Source of the DNA: Methanoregula sp.
GTDB lineage: Archaea > Halobacteriota > Methanomicrobia > Methanomicrobiales > Methanospirillaceae
DNA: 51,884 nt
Reading direction: 5' to 3'
Assembly: GCA_026394655.1 (NCBI GenBank)
Contig: JAPKXU010000063.1
Coordinates: 1-51,884 of the forward strand
Part shown: one piece after another, positions 20,592-29,530 of the stretch
Numbering within the stretch: the first letter of the stretch is position 1
Layout of the letters: each line of letters starts with the position of its first letter
The notes under the pieces: model-generated
What the model was told of the DNA's origin: nothing
Database searches by the model: none
What the model saw: the letters and a program-made list of their open reading frames with translations, nothing else
Program-made: the position numbers and the translations under genes

Positions 20592-20622
20592 GTAACCAGT
20601 TATCATATTGTTACCCGGTAAC
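20592..20622. promoter_or_regulatory. GTAAC/GTTAC/GTAAC dyad cluster upstream of the HxlR-type gene
   Basis: gtaac 20592-20596, gttac 20610-20614, gtaac 20618-20622. Confidence 0.5.
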
Positions 20623-20967
20623 ATGAAGCGAAATGGCGAAATCTGCAAATATCATTGCGAGATCGAAGCGGGTTTCGCAATTATCGGCGGGAAGTGGAAA
20701 GCCCGGATCATTTGGCATATCGGGAATGAAAAACCCCGGTTCAACGCACTGAAGGAGGCACTGGTGAATGTCAGCCCACGGATGCTGGCAAAACAGTTGC
20801 GGGAACTGGAACGTGACGGGCTTGTCATCCGCACGCTACATCCTGAAATTCCCCCCCGGGTGGATTACCATCTGACGGATGCCGGAAAAGCGCTCATTCC
20901 CATTTTTGAGACGATCAGCACGTGGATTACGGAATACTGCCCCGAGGCTGCTGATAGGATCGAATAG
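20623..20967 (+). CDS. HxlR-family winged-helix transcriptional regulator
   Basis: IIGGKWKARIIWHI...RFNALKEALVNVSPRMLAKQLRELERDGLVIR; divergent from flavoprotein. Confidence 0.92.
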   Translation: MKRNGEICKYHCEIEAGFAIIGGKWKARIIWHIGNEKPRFNALKEALVNVSPRMLAKQLRELERDGLVIRTLHPEIPPRVDYHLTDAGKALIPIFETISTWITEYCPEAADRIE

Positions 20968-21069
20968 CCGGATTTTCCGTTACATTCGTGAGAGGTAATT
21001 TGGAATTACCTCCCGGTAATTGCACGTACGCTCCGGATCATTCAGCCAGCGATTCGTGGGGAGATCGGT

Positions 21070-21630
21070 TTAATGCTTGATTGCCGCTGCAAAGTAGACG
21101 TTTCTTCCTGAGGCTTTCAGGGGAATCCCGTACGCCATGCTGCACCCTTTTAACATCCCGAGTTTCATTGCGGCAACACCGGCGGAATACATGACACGGT
21201 TGTCCACGTTATGTATGCTTGCGGTTTTTACGGCTGATCCTACGGCAATGCCGAGATCGGTGACCTTAAACACGCAGTTCGGACCTTTGTAATCCGTTTT
21301 GTTGGATTTTGCTGCTGCACCGGCTTTTGCCATGTCTTTGCAGCTTGCATACCCGCATCCCCCACAGTTCAAGCCGAGCGTCTTCTTCTCCCCGCTTACC
21401 CCGATAAGGACCGTGGCATCGCTGTCTTTGACCTGTTCGCCATTGATCCGGAAAAAATCCATGCCGGTTTTGTCAGCGATTTGGAGCATCCTGTCGGCAA
21501 TCTTCTCCTGTTCCCTACCTGTAACGATCTCAATGGTAATTGAATCGAGTCCTACGGCTTTCGGTGCGGTTCATGCCGCGAGCGCCATGAGCCCGGCAAC
21601 GGTTTTCACTGCATCTGTTTCAGCAGACAT
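21070..21630 (-). pseudogene. DUF2148-family ferredoxin-like protein interrupted by in-frame TGA at codon 20
   Basis: MSAETDAVKTVAGLMALAA*TAPKAVGLDSITIEIVTGREQEKIADRMLQIADKTGMDFF...; TGA at 21571-21573; same frame continues to 21070. Confidence 0.8.
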
Positions 21631-21781
21631 ACCGGATTATTGGGATTCACGAAGGAAAAACCGGATGGTTGCAGGATTGTTATCAGCGCTCTTCCCGGTC
21701 CTTGTATAGTCCGGTCCGATATCCTTGGTCTTCTGGTCTGACCCTCCCCGCTTATCGCGTGGGTGGGGGACTACTCATTTT

Positions 21782-21824
21782 TGGGCTGTGGCACATACGG
21801 GATCGAACCGTATTCGACAACCCA
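21782..21824 (-). other. tRNA T-arm-like nested hairpin downstream of lysS
   Basis: Minus strand tgggttgt-cgaa-TACGG-TTCGATC-CCGTA-tgtgcc-acagccca; T-loop consensus with 5-bp stem, nested in an 8-bp stem with one G.U. Confidence 0.4.
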
Positions 21825-21858
21825 GTGAAAAAAGGTGCGAAGACCGTTCAGATTTTTT

Positions 21859-23382
21859 TTATTCCCTGGTCATTTCTGTATTGCTCTCGTCTTCGCCCGG
21901 CTGCACGTTCTTCATCGACGGGAACAGGATCACTTCCTTGATCGAATTATGGCCGGTGAGGAGCATGACGAGACGGTCAATGCCAATCCCCACACCGCCG
22001 GTTGGCGGCATCCCGTACCCGAGTGCATTGATGAAATCGTAATCGATCATCTGGGCTTCCAGATCGCCAAGCCGCCGTTTCTCGTCCTGTGCCTCGAAAC
22101 GCGTCTTCTGGTCGACCGGATCATTGAGTTCCGAGAACCCGTTTGCGATCTCCATACCGTAGATGAAGAGCTCGAACCGTTCGGTGAACCCTTCCTTCTC
22201 CCGGTGCCGTTTTGCAAGCGGGGAGTTCTCAACCGGGAAATCATAGATGAACGTCGGCTGGATCAGCTTCTCTTCGACTATGCCCTCAAAGAACCGGACC
22301 AAAAACTCGCGTTGTGTCTGTGGTTTTTCCCACTCATCAAGCTGGTTCTCCTTTGCCAGTTTCCGGAGTTCATCCACCGTATGGGCAAAGATATCGATAC
22401 CCGAGTACTCTTTTACTGCATCCACCATCGAGAGTTTCTTTAATGGCTTCTCGAAACTGATCGTGGTATTCTCAAAAGTGATCTGGCTCGTACTACAGAT
22501 GTCTTTTGCCAATGACACAAGGAAATCCTCGGTCATCGCCATCATGTCCCGGAAATCATGGTACGCCCAGTAGATCTCCACCATCGTGAACTCCGGGTTG
22601 TGGTGGGTGTCGATGTCCTCGTTACGGAAGTTCCGGGCGATCTCAAAGACTCTTTCGAATCCGCCAACAGCAAGGCGCTTGAGGTACAGTTCTGGAGCGA
22701 TCCTGAGGAAGAGTTTCTGTTCAAGACAGTTGTGGTAGGAGGTGAACGGACGTGCATTTGCTCCACCGTAGATGGGCTGAAGGATAGGTGTCTCAAACTC
22801 TAAAAATCCCCGGTCGTCGAGAAATTTCCTGATGAGCGTGATAATCCGGCTCCGGTTCCGGAACGTCTGCCGGCTCTCTTCATTCACAATCAAGTCCACG
22901 TACCGCTGACGGTACCGCTTCTCCACATCTTTCAAGCCATGGAATTTTTCGGGAAGGGAACAGACGGCTTTGCACAGGAGTGTGATCGTGTCCACCCAGA
23001 TGGTAATCTCTCCCAGTTTTGTCCTGAATACGTGACCGGTGACACCGACAAAATCCCCCCGTTCGATGAACTGGCTGAAGAGATCGAACTGTTCGTCACC
23101 GATATCATTCTTCCGGATATACAGCTGGATCTTGCCCCCCTCATCCCCCAGATCGGCAAAGAGGGTCTTGCCGTGGTTCCGGATGATATACAACCGTCCT
23201 GCGGTAGATACCTGTTCTGCACTTTTCTCATGGGTGATATCCGCAAACCGGGTCTTGATTGCCGAAATGGTATCCTTACGGTCAAAAGTGTGCGGGTAAG
23301 GGGTGATACCTTTCTCCCGCAACGCACGGACTTTTTCGAGCCGGGTCTCGTCAAATGCAAGGGTCTCTCTTTGGTCAGCCAT
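21859..23382 (-). CDS. lysS: Lysyl-tRNA synthetase, class II
   Basis: 507 aa; FRNEDIDTHHNPEFTMVEIYWAY, GMPPTGGVGIGIDRLVMLLT. Confidence 0.97.
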   Translation of the reverse strand: MADQRETLAFDETRLEKVRALREKGITPYPHTFDRKDTISAIKTRFADITHEKSAEQVSTAGRLYIIRNHGKTLFADLGDEGGKIQLYIRKNDIGDEQFDLFSQFIERGDFVGVTGHVFRTKLGEITIWVDTITLLCKAVCSLPEKFHGLKDVEKRYRQRYVDLIVNEESRQTFRNRSRIITLIRKFLDDRGFLEFETPILQPIYGGANARPFTSYHNCLEQKLFLRIAPELYLKRLAVGGFERVFEIARNFRNEDIDTHHNPEFTMVEIYWAYHDFRDMMAMTEDFLVSLAKDICSTSQITFENTTISFEKPLKKLSMVDAVKEYSGIDIFAHTVDELRKLAKENQLDEWEKPQTQREFLVRFFEGIVEEKLIQPTFIYDFPVENSPLAKRHREKEGFTERFELFIYGMEIANGFSELNDPVDQKTRFEAQDEKRRLGDLEAQMIDYDFINALGYGMPPTGGVGIGIDRLVMLLTGHNSIKEVILFPSMKNVQPGEDESNTEMTRE

Positions 23383-23539
23383 GAAAATACTCCCGTGTAC
23401 GCGGATGATCTGTAGCCATATAGTTCGATCTTGATCATAATAATAATAGCCGAATGGCGTTTTTTCGGCGATCGTATCGTCTGGTGACCGGAATTGGAGC
23501 TAAACGGGGATTGTTCTGAAAAGAGTAAGTCTTCAAGGG

Positions 23540-24874
23540 TCACAGAGCATTGCGCTTATTGAGGATCTCCGCGGTGTATTTCGCAAGCCCATACACCCCG
23601 TCAGTTGATGGGTGCACCTCGATAAACTCCTCGAAATCATGGACCGTGATATGGCGCTGCATGAGAAATGACAGGTAGCCGGCGATAAGCCCACCGCCGG
23701 GTCCGGCTGCACACATGCCGGTGATCTCACCGGTAATAGGATCTGCCATGATCTTCGCAAGCCCCGTATCCCCTGCGGGTACCGACCAGAACGTGCCCGG
23801 TCCCGCAGGTCCGGGAATGGCAAGGCTTGCACTCCCGTGAGCATTAGTGGTGCAATAGGCGAGTTCGTGGGCGAGGTTGATCGAACGGGGGATGAACTCG
23901 TAGTCCATCCGGTGGTCCCGTCCGAGGATGTTGTCTGCTGCGACCAGCCCTTCGTGGCGGGCAACCGGCGTGAGGTACGGGGGACCTGTCACATCGCCGC
24001 ATGCATAAACAAAAGGAACACTGGTCTGCATCCGGTCATTGACGATCACCTCTCCCATCGCACCTTTTTCCACGCCTTTGATCTGCTCTGAACGCGGCAC
24101 GAGCCCGGCAGCGATCAGCACCGAATCCGCATAGATGGAATCTGCTCTGCCCGCAATATCATAAACAACTGCCGTGACATGTGCCGATCCCTTGATTGAT
24201 AAGACGCGGGCGTTCTCCCGGATCTCTACACCCGAAAGCTCCGTTATCGCAATGGTACGGAGATGCTTGTCAAGAGTTTTTAATAAACCGCTCCGGCAGA
24301 GGATAGTCACATTGCTCCCTAACCTGCCGAAAATATAGGCGAACTCAGCTGCCATCACGCTGCCACCGATGATCACGAGATCTTTTGGGAGCGCTTGTAT
24401 CGCGGGAAGGGAATGGGGTGTAAACACGCCAGGCAGGCTGATGCCGTCAACCGACGGGATATTCGGGCGCGAACCGGTAGCGGCAATGACGGCGTCTGCC
24501 GTAACCAGTTCATCACCGACAAAAACCCGGTTACCGTCGATTTTGCCGGTCTTTCCATAGATAATATTCACGCCGGCAGCTACTGTCTCTGTATGAAGAA
24601 CACCTGCGATCTTCTGCTGGATCGCCTGCATCTCAGCGACCAGCCGGGGAAAATTAATTTCCGGAACAGCATCGATGATGCCGAGATGCTGGTACGTGCG
24701 AGCCGTATTGAGGGTGCGGGCGACATCGGTCAGGGCGCAGACCGGCATGCACCCGAAGTGGAGGCATTGCCCGCCGATCCCCCCGGATTCAACGAGCGTT
24801 ACCTCTTTTCCTGCTGAGGCAAGCCGGATGGATGCGATCCGTCCTGCCGGGCCTCCGCCCAGAACAACGATCAT
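23540..24874 (-). CDS. Pyridine nucleotide-disulfide oxidoreductase (dihydrolipoamide dehydrogenase-like)
   Basis: MIVVLGGGPAGRIASIRLASAGKEVTLVE; GGQCLHFGCMP redox Cys pair; YACGDVTG. Confidence 0.9.
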   Translation of the reverse strand: MIVVLGGGPAGRIASIRLASAGKEVTLVESGGIGGQCLHFGCMPVCALTDVARTLNTARTYQHLGIIDAVPEINFPRLVAEMQAIQQKIAGVLHTETVAAGVNIIYGKTGKIDGNRVFVGDELVTADAVIAATGSRPNIPSVDGISLPGVFTPHSLPAIQALPKDLVIIGGSVMAAEFAYIFGRLGSNVTILCRSGLLKTLDKHLRTIAITELSGVEIRENARVLSIKGSAHVTAVVYDIAGRADSIYADSVLIAAGLVPRSEQIKGVEKGAMGEVIVNDRMQTSVPFVYACGDVTGPPYLTPVARHEGLVAADNILGRDHRMDYEFIPRSINLAHELAYCTTNAHGSASLAIPGPAGPGTFWSVPAGDTGLAKIMADPITGEITGMCAAGPGGGLIAGYLSFLMQRHITVHDFEEFIEVHPSTDGVYGLAKYTAEILNKRNAL

Positions 24875-24883
24875 ATCGTGCGA

Positions 24884-25843
24884 TTAGAAGACTTCCACGC
24901 CTTCATCCATCGGTTCCGAGAGCAATTCCCCCGTGAAGGCATTCACTTCAACGATCTTCTTGCCCCGGATCTGCCATACCGGAATATAGACCTGCTTTGC
25001 GTCAATGGTAATGTTCTTCCGGTCAGGCTTGAGAGTTTTTTCCTCGTAAAATATCGCGTCCCCTTTCTCCTGCTTGATCCGGACTTTCTGGGTGAGCCTC
25101 TCAATGAGCTCGGTGACGATCCGTTCTGATGCCTCTTCTTTTCTGATATGCGGGTCTGCAACCTCGGCGTTACCTGGGATCTCCGTTTCCTCCAAAAGTT
25201 TCCCGTCAAGGTCAATCTTGATCCCGTTGATCGCGTTGATGGCGCCCCACCCGTCTGCGTCAAACGGAATCCGGCGATCTTTATAGACCTGTTCGCCGCT
25301 GCTGATATAATGGAACAGGAAATAGGGGATGAACCGGAGTTTCGCCGTGCCTTGTACCCCGCCGGTGCGCATCGCTGCCTGCTCGGTGATCTTGACCGGG
25401 TAATGGGAGATGGTGATACCTGAATGCTCCTCCTCTACCGGAGCCGGACTGGCGGCTGCGACAGCTGCCTTTTTTGCTTTTCCCGGGGTCAGGTCAAAGG
25501 TAAGTTCCCGGTCTACGATGTCCGCGAGGACTGCCTCTCCAGAATACCGGACGAATTCATCGATGCCCCACTGGATGCAGTTCTCGGTCACGATAGTTTT
25601 ATCGAGAGTGAAGAGCAGTTTCTTGCAGCTCATCTCCTGGTCATCCACCATCAGGCTGTAATTGGTCTTATCGAACTGCCCGATCAGCTCACTGTCGTTC
25701 GAACAGAGCACCAGGAGGCAGGCGCTATCGCGAACCGCAGACAGATCCAGAGGCTCATCCACCTCTTCAACCTCAAAACGTGCTGCCTCAAGAACGAGCC
25801 TCATCGCGTTCTTGGCTTTTTCCCGCATATCGTGTTCCATCAT
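24884..25843 (-). CDS. Conserved archaeal hypothetical protein (319 aa)
   Basis: Long ORF following the oxidoreductase codon pattern. Confidence 0.7.
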   Translation of the reverse strand: MMEHDMREKAKNAMRLVLEAARFEVEEVDEPLDLSAVRDSACLLVLCSNDSELIGQFDKTNYSLMVDDQEMSCKKLLFTLDKTIVTENCIQWGIDEFVRYSGEAVLADIVDRELTFDLTPGKAKKAAVAAASPAPVEEEHSGITISHYPVKITEQAAMRTGGVQGTAKLRFIPYFLFHYISSGEQVYKDRRIPFDADGWGAINAINGIKIDLDGKLLEETEIPGNAEVADPHIRKEEASERIVTELIERLTQKVRIKQEKGDAIFYEEKTLKPDRKNITIDAKQVYIPVWQIRGKKIVEVNAFTGELLSEPMDEGVEVF

Positions 25844-25903
25844 ATAGAGATTGCCATGGTCTTATAGAACAATTTTTCTATTGAAATATCCGAGATCACT
25901 ATC

Positions 25904-26650
25904 ATGACCGGTTCCCTCAAATTTGTCGATCATAGTATCGAAGATTTCGCCATGCAGGTAACGTATAACCCTTCAGAGGGAACTGGCAAGGTTGTGTACA
26001 ACCTCTCGCTTGTAAAAAACGAGGATCTCGAATATGCGATCTCGATTTTAAAGGATGCATACAAGACAGGTGTCTCGGTAAGCGGGCTTGTCAGGGTTTC
26101 TTCATCGGGGGAGAAGGTTTTCGACTACATTGTCCCTAAAGGACTCACTGCGATCTGTACCGTGTGCAGTACCACGTTCGATGGGCTCTTGATCCATCGG
26201 GGTGTTCCGTTAAACCCAATCGGGGGAGGGGTTGTTGAGATCGAGAACCGGGCGCCCATCCGGTTTACGCACATCATCCTCTATGAGCACACAACCATCG
26301 ATCCCCTTCAGGTGTTGATATCCCAGAAGATCACATCGGTTAATAACGTCATGCGCAAGGGGAGCGGAAATATCCTTGCGAATATCCGTGAGTTCCACAT
26401 GGAGGCAGAACCTCTGGTGGGTTCGGTGCTGGACGAATTGTCCAACAGCAGTTTTACCGGCATCCTTGAAGTGGGGATGCCAAACGTCCCCCTGCTTGGC
26501 GTGCCGGTAAGCCCGCAGTTCGTTGGCATCGCGGCAGTGGGGGGCACGAACCCGATGGCGGCAATCCGGGAAAGTGGGCGTCCTGTCCAGATGCAGGCGA
26601 TGAAAGGGCTGATGGACATAAGCGAGATGGTCGAGATAAGGGACTATTAA
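25904..26650 (+). CDS. NrpR regulatory-domain (DUF128) protein lacking the winged-helix domain (NrpRII-like)
   Basis: KVVYNLSLVKNEDLEYAISIL...GTICTVCSTTFDGLLIHRGVPLNPIGGGVVEIENRAPIRFTHIILYE-type signature; no N-terminal HTH. Confidence 0.85.
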   Translation: MTGSLKFVDHSIEDFAMQVTYNPSEGTGKVVYNLSLVKNEDLEYAISILKDAYKTGVSVSGLVRVSSSGEKVFDYIVPKGLTAICTVCSTTFDGLLIHRGVPLNPIGGGVVEIENRAPIRFTHIILYEHTTIDPLQVLISQKITSVNNVMRKGSGNILANIREFHMEAEPLVGSVLDELSNSSFTGILEVGMPNVPLLGVPVSPQFVGIAAVGGTNPMAAIRESGRPVQMQAMKGLMDISEMVEIRDY

Positions 26651-26795
26651 ACGAAACCCCCGGCACCAAATTTTCGTGTGAACCGGTTTCTGCGACAACG
26701 CTCCTGCGATGAAGCCCTGACAGCAGAAGTGATGATCCTACCAGATATTTTTTTAGCCTACATGCAGTTATAATAAGAGCAACAAGTGATCTCAG

Positions 26796-28085
26796 ATGGA
26801 ATATAAAAAATTGCTTGTCCTCCTCCTCACGGTGGCTGCCTGTTGCAGCTTACCCGTCTTGGGAGCGACAAAATATTTCGGTGCAAGCCCGGATATGTCT
26901 GCATCCATATCCGGTGTCAACGAGTTCTCGCCCGGAGATGACGCCACGATCAGCGTAATCGTACGGAACAACGGTGTCAATTTCATGGTTTTTAATAACT
27001 CCGGCGTCCTCCAACAGGAGGATCTCCCGACAACGGCAAAACTTGTCAGTATTGGGTTGTCTTCCCCTAGTGCCCCGATCACAATAAAAACCGATCCGAT
27101 CTCCGTTGGGGATGTCCTCAGGCAGGGAACAAAGACAGTACAGTTCAATGCGAAGATTTACTCCAATGCAACGATTGGGGAGTACCAGCTCCCGCTCACG
27201 ATCAAGTACAAATATCTCATTGTCCAGGACCAGGAAGTAAGCGATACCCTCCATATGCAGTACTATGATGTTACCGATACCATCCCGCTCACGGTAAAGA
27301 TCAAACCCACGCTCAAAATCTCTGTCCTTGAGGCAGTACCCGAGAACCTGATGGTCGGAACGGAAGGGTACCTGAACCTCACCATCAAAAATACCGGATC
27401 GGTTGATGGGAAGAAGGCGACGGTGAAGATCATACGGAACGGCAACAGTCCGGTTATACCCACGGACAGCAGTGTCTTTATTGGTGATTTCCCGGTGGGA
27501 AGTACCGTTACCTGCCGGTACAAGGTGGCAGCATCTAGCCAGGCTCAGTCGCAGACGTACCCGATTGATGTCGCTGTCACGTACATGAATGCACAGGGGG
27601 ACACGGTGACCTCCGTATCCGATACTGTGGGAGTGATGGTTGGAGGCAAGATCAACTTCAATATCAGCTCGGACGCCCCTACTTTGAACCCGGGAGAGAC
27701 GAACGTTGTCAGCCTTAACTATCAGAATACCGGAACAACCACGGCATACAACGCACAGGCGCGGCTCAATGCGGTGGCGCCTTTTTCCAGTACCGATACC
27801 AGCGCATATCTCGGGGATATCAAGCCCGGTGAACAGGCAACTGCCCGGTACGTGTTGACAGTCGATGGCACTGCAACCCCGGCTACCTATCACCTTGACA
27901 CCGAAGTCCGGTACCGGGATGTCCTTGACAACAGCCAGATCTCAGATTCGTTTACGGCTGACGTGCAGGTCATTTCCCGTCCGGCATCCGACACTATTGT
28001 CAGGATCCTCTCTATTATCGTAGTGGTTGCGGTCGTCGTGATCGGCGCCGGGTATTATGTACTAGTAAAAAGAAAAAAGAAGTGA
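26796..28085 (+). CDS. Secreted/anchored S-layer-like protein with CARDB-type repeats (COG1361-like)
   Basis: N-terminal signal peptide, LTIKNTGSVDGKKATVKI and LNYQNTGTTTAYNAQARL repeats, C-terminal TM and KRKKK. Confidence 0.8.
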   Translation: MEYKKLLVLLLTVAACCSLPVLGATKYFGASPDMSASISGVNEFSPGDDATISVIVRNNGVNFMVFNNSGVLQQEDLPTTAKLVSIGLSSPSAPITIKTDPISVGDVLRQGTKTVQFNAKIYSNATIGEYQLPLTIKYKYLIVQDQEVSDTLHMQYYDVTDTIPLTVKIKPTLKISVLEAVPENLMVGTEGYLNLTIKNTGSVDGKKATVKIIRNGNSPVIPTDSSVFIGDFPVGSTVTCRYKVAASSQAQSQTYPIDVAVTYMNAQGDTVTSVSDTVGVMVGGKINFNISSDAPTLNPGETNVVSLNYQNTGTTTAYNAQARLNAVAPFSSTDTSAYLGDIKPGEQATARYVLTVDGTATPATYHLDTEVRYRDVLDNSQISDSFTADVQVISRPASDTIVRILSIIVVVAVVVIGAGYYVLVKRKKK

Positions 28086-28792
28086 TGCTTGATTGGGAAG
28101 GGGAACTTCCTCCTCCAGCGGTACGTACCATAGAGGAGATGCGTCCCGTTCTCGCCAACCCTGCGTGTGCGTGCAGCGAACCACTCTATTTTATGTACCG
28201 CGATCTGGCACGATCCGACGCGGACTGGCGCTGGCTGCACAGGCACCACCTACGGTATGATATTACGGTCATCCCGCCCCGTGCGCTCTGCGGGGAGGAT
28301 GTCAAGACAAAAGGGCATTATCACCCGGTAGATCCCGCCGGCATCGGGTATCCCGAGATCTACGAGGTCCTCGAAGGAGAGGCATACTACTTGCTCCAGT
28401 CGCATCAGCTGGATGATGTGGTGCTGATCACCGCCGTTGCCGGCGATCATATCATCATCCCACCGGGCTACGGGCATATCACCATTAACCCATCTCCATC
28501 ATCAACACTTGTGATGGCAAATATTGTTTCGACAGAGTTTGCAAGCGAATACGGGGAATATGAGACGCACCACGGTGCCGCGTATTACGTGATGAGTGAT
28601 GGCACGACACAGAAAAATCCCCACTACCCCACAATGCCACCCGTACGGTGGTTGGATGCAGCATGCGGAAAAGGGGGACACCGGCTCTGCAACGCCCCGC
28701 TCTACAGCCTGATCGGGAATGAGGATGCCCTCCGGTTCCTCAACCACCCGGAGGAGTACAGCTCTATCTTTGCGGTGCTGCTAAAAGAGTAG
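28082..28792 (+). CDS. pgi: Glucose-6-phosphate isomerase, archaeal cupin type
   Basis: DVKTKGHYHPVDPAGIGYPEIYEVLEGEAYYLLQ, GDHIIIPPGYGHITIN. Confidence 0.93.
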   Translation: MMLDWEGELPPPAVRTIEEMRPVLANPACACSEPLYFMYRDLARSDADWRWLHRHHLRYDITVIPPRALCGEDVKTKGHYHPVDPAGIGYPEIYEVLEGEAYYLLQSHQLDDVVLITAVAGDHIIIPPGYGHITINPSPSSTLVMANIVSTEFASEYGEYETHHGAAYYVMSDGTTQKNPHYPTMPPVRWLDAACGKGGHRLCNAPLYSLIGNEDALRFLNHPEEYSSIFAVLLKE

Positions 28793-29516
28793 GCGCCGAC
28801 AGGCGCTTGTGCGTGCTCTTTTTTACGAGAGCCAGCACTTTTTCTTCTGCTGGGGTTGTGGCTGACCAGCCGTGGCTTTCGAGAGACTGGAGTGCGGTAT
28901 CAATCTCGCTATAGGGCATACCAATCTCGCCCTCGTCGCTCTGCCCTGCCCACAAACCGGCTGTGGGAACTTTTTTTATGATCGGTTCCGGGATAGAGAG
29001 TTCGCGTGCCACTTCATAGACTTCGGTCTTCTTCATGTGGAGAATTGGCTGGAGATCAGCTGCGTTGTCGCCATACTTCGTGCAGTACCCGAGCATGTAC
29101 TCGCTCCGGTTCGATGTCCCGCAGACGAGCCGGTGATCCCGGTTCGCGTTATAATACAAGACCGTCATCCGGATGCGTGCCATCAGGTTGCCCAGCAGGT
29201 ACGGGGTTTGTTGAAAATCCGGCATTGTCCTGAATGCCGCAAGCATTGGCTCGATAGTAACGATCCGGTGCTCCATGCCAAGAAGGGTGCAGAGTGTACG
29301 GGCATCGTCAGTATCTGCCGGGTTCGTTACTGTCGTAGGGAGCGAGAGCGCAAGTACCTTGTCTGCACCGATCACACGGCAGCAGAACGCCGCTGCCACT
29401 GCCGAGTCCACGCCACCACTTAACCCGATGACGATCCCATCACAGCCGCTGTTCCAGTAGGCATACCGGATCATCTGCTCTACCTGCCCCATTTTGCACC
29501 CAAGTTCCTGTGCCAT
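28764..29516 (-). CDS. nadE: NAD+ synthetase
   Basis: VIGLSGGVDSAVAA, GTSNRSEYMLGYCTKYGDNAADLQPI. Confidence 0.97.
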   Translation of the reverse strand: MAQELGCKMGQVEQMIRYAYWNSGCDGIVIGLSGGVDSAVAAAFCCRVIGADKVLALSLPTTVTNPADTDDARTLCTLLGMEHRIVTIEPMLAAFRTMPDFQQTPYLLGNLMARIRMTVLYYNANRDHRLVCGTSNRSEYMLGYCTKYGDNAADLQPILHMKKTEVYEVARELSIPEPIIKKVPTAGLWAGQSDEGEIGMPYSEIDTALQSLESHGWSATTPAEEKVLALVKKSTHKRLSAPTLLAAPQR

Positions 29517-29530
29517 TCCTGGCTCCCTCT

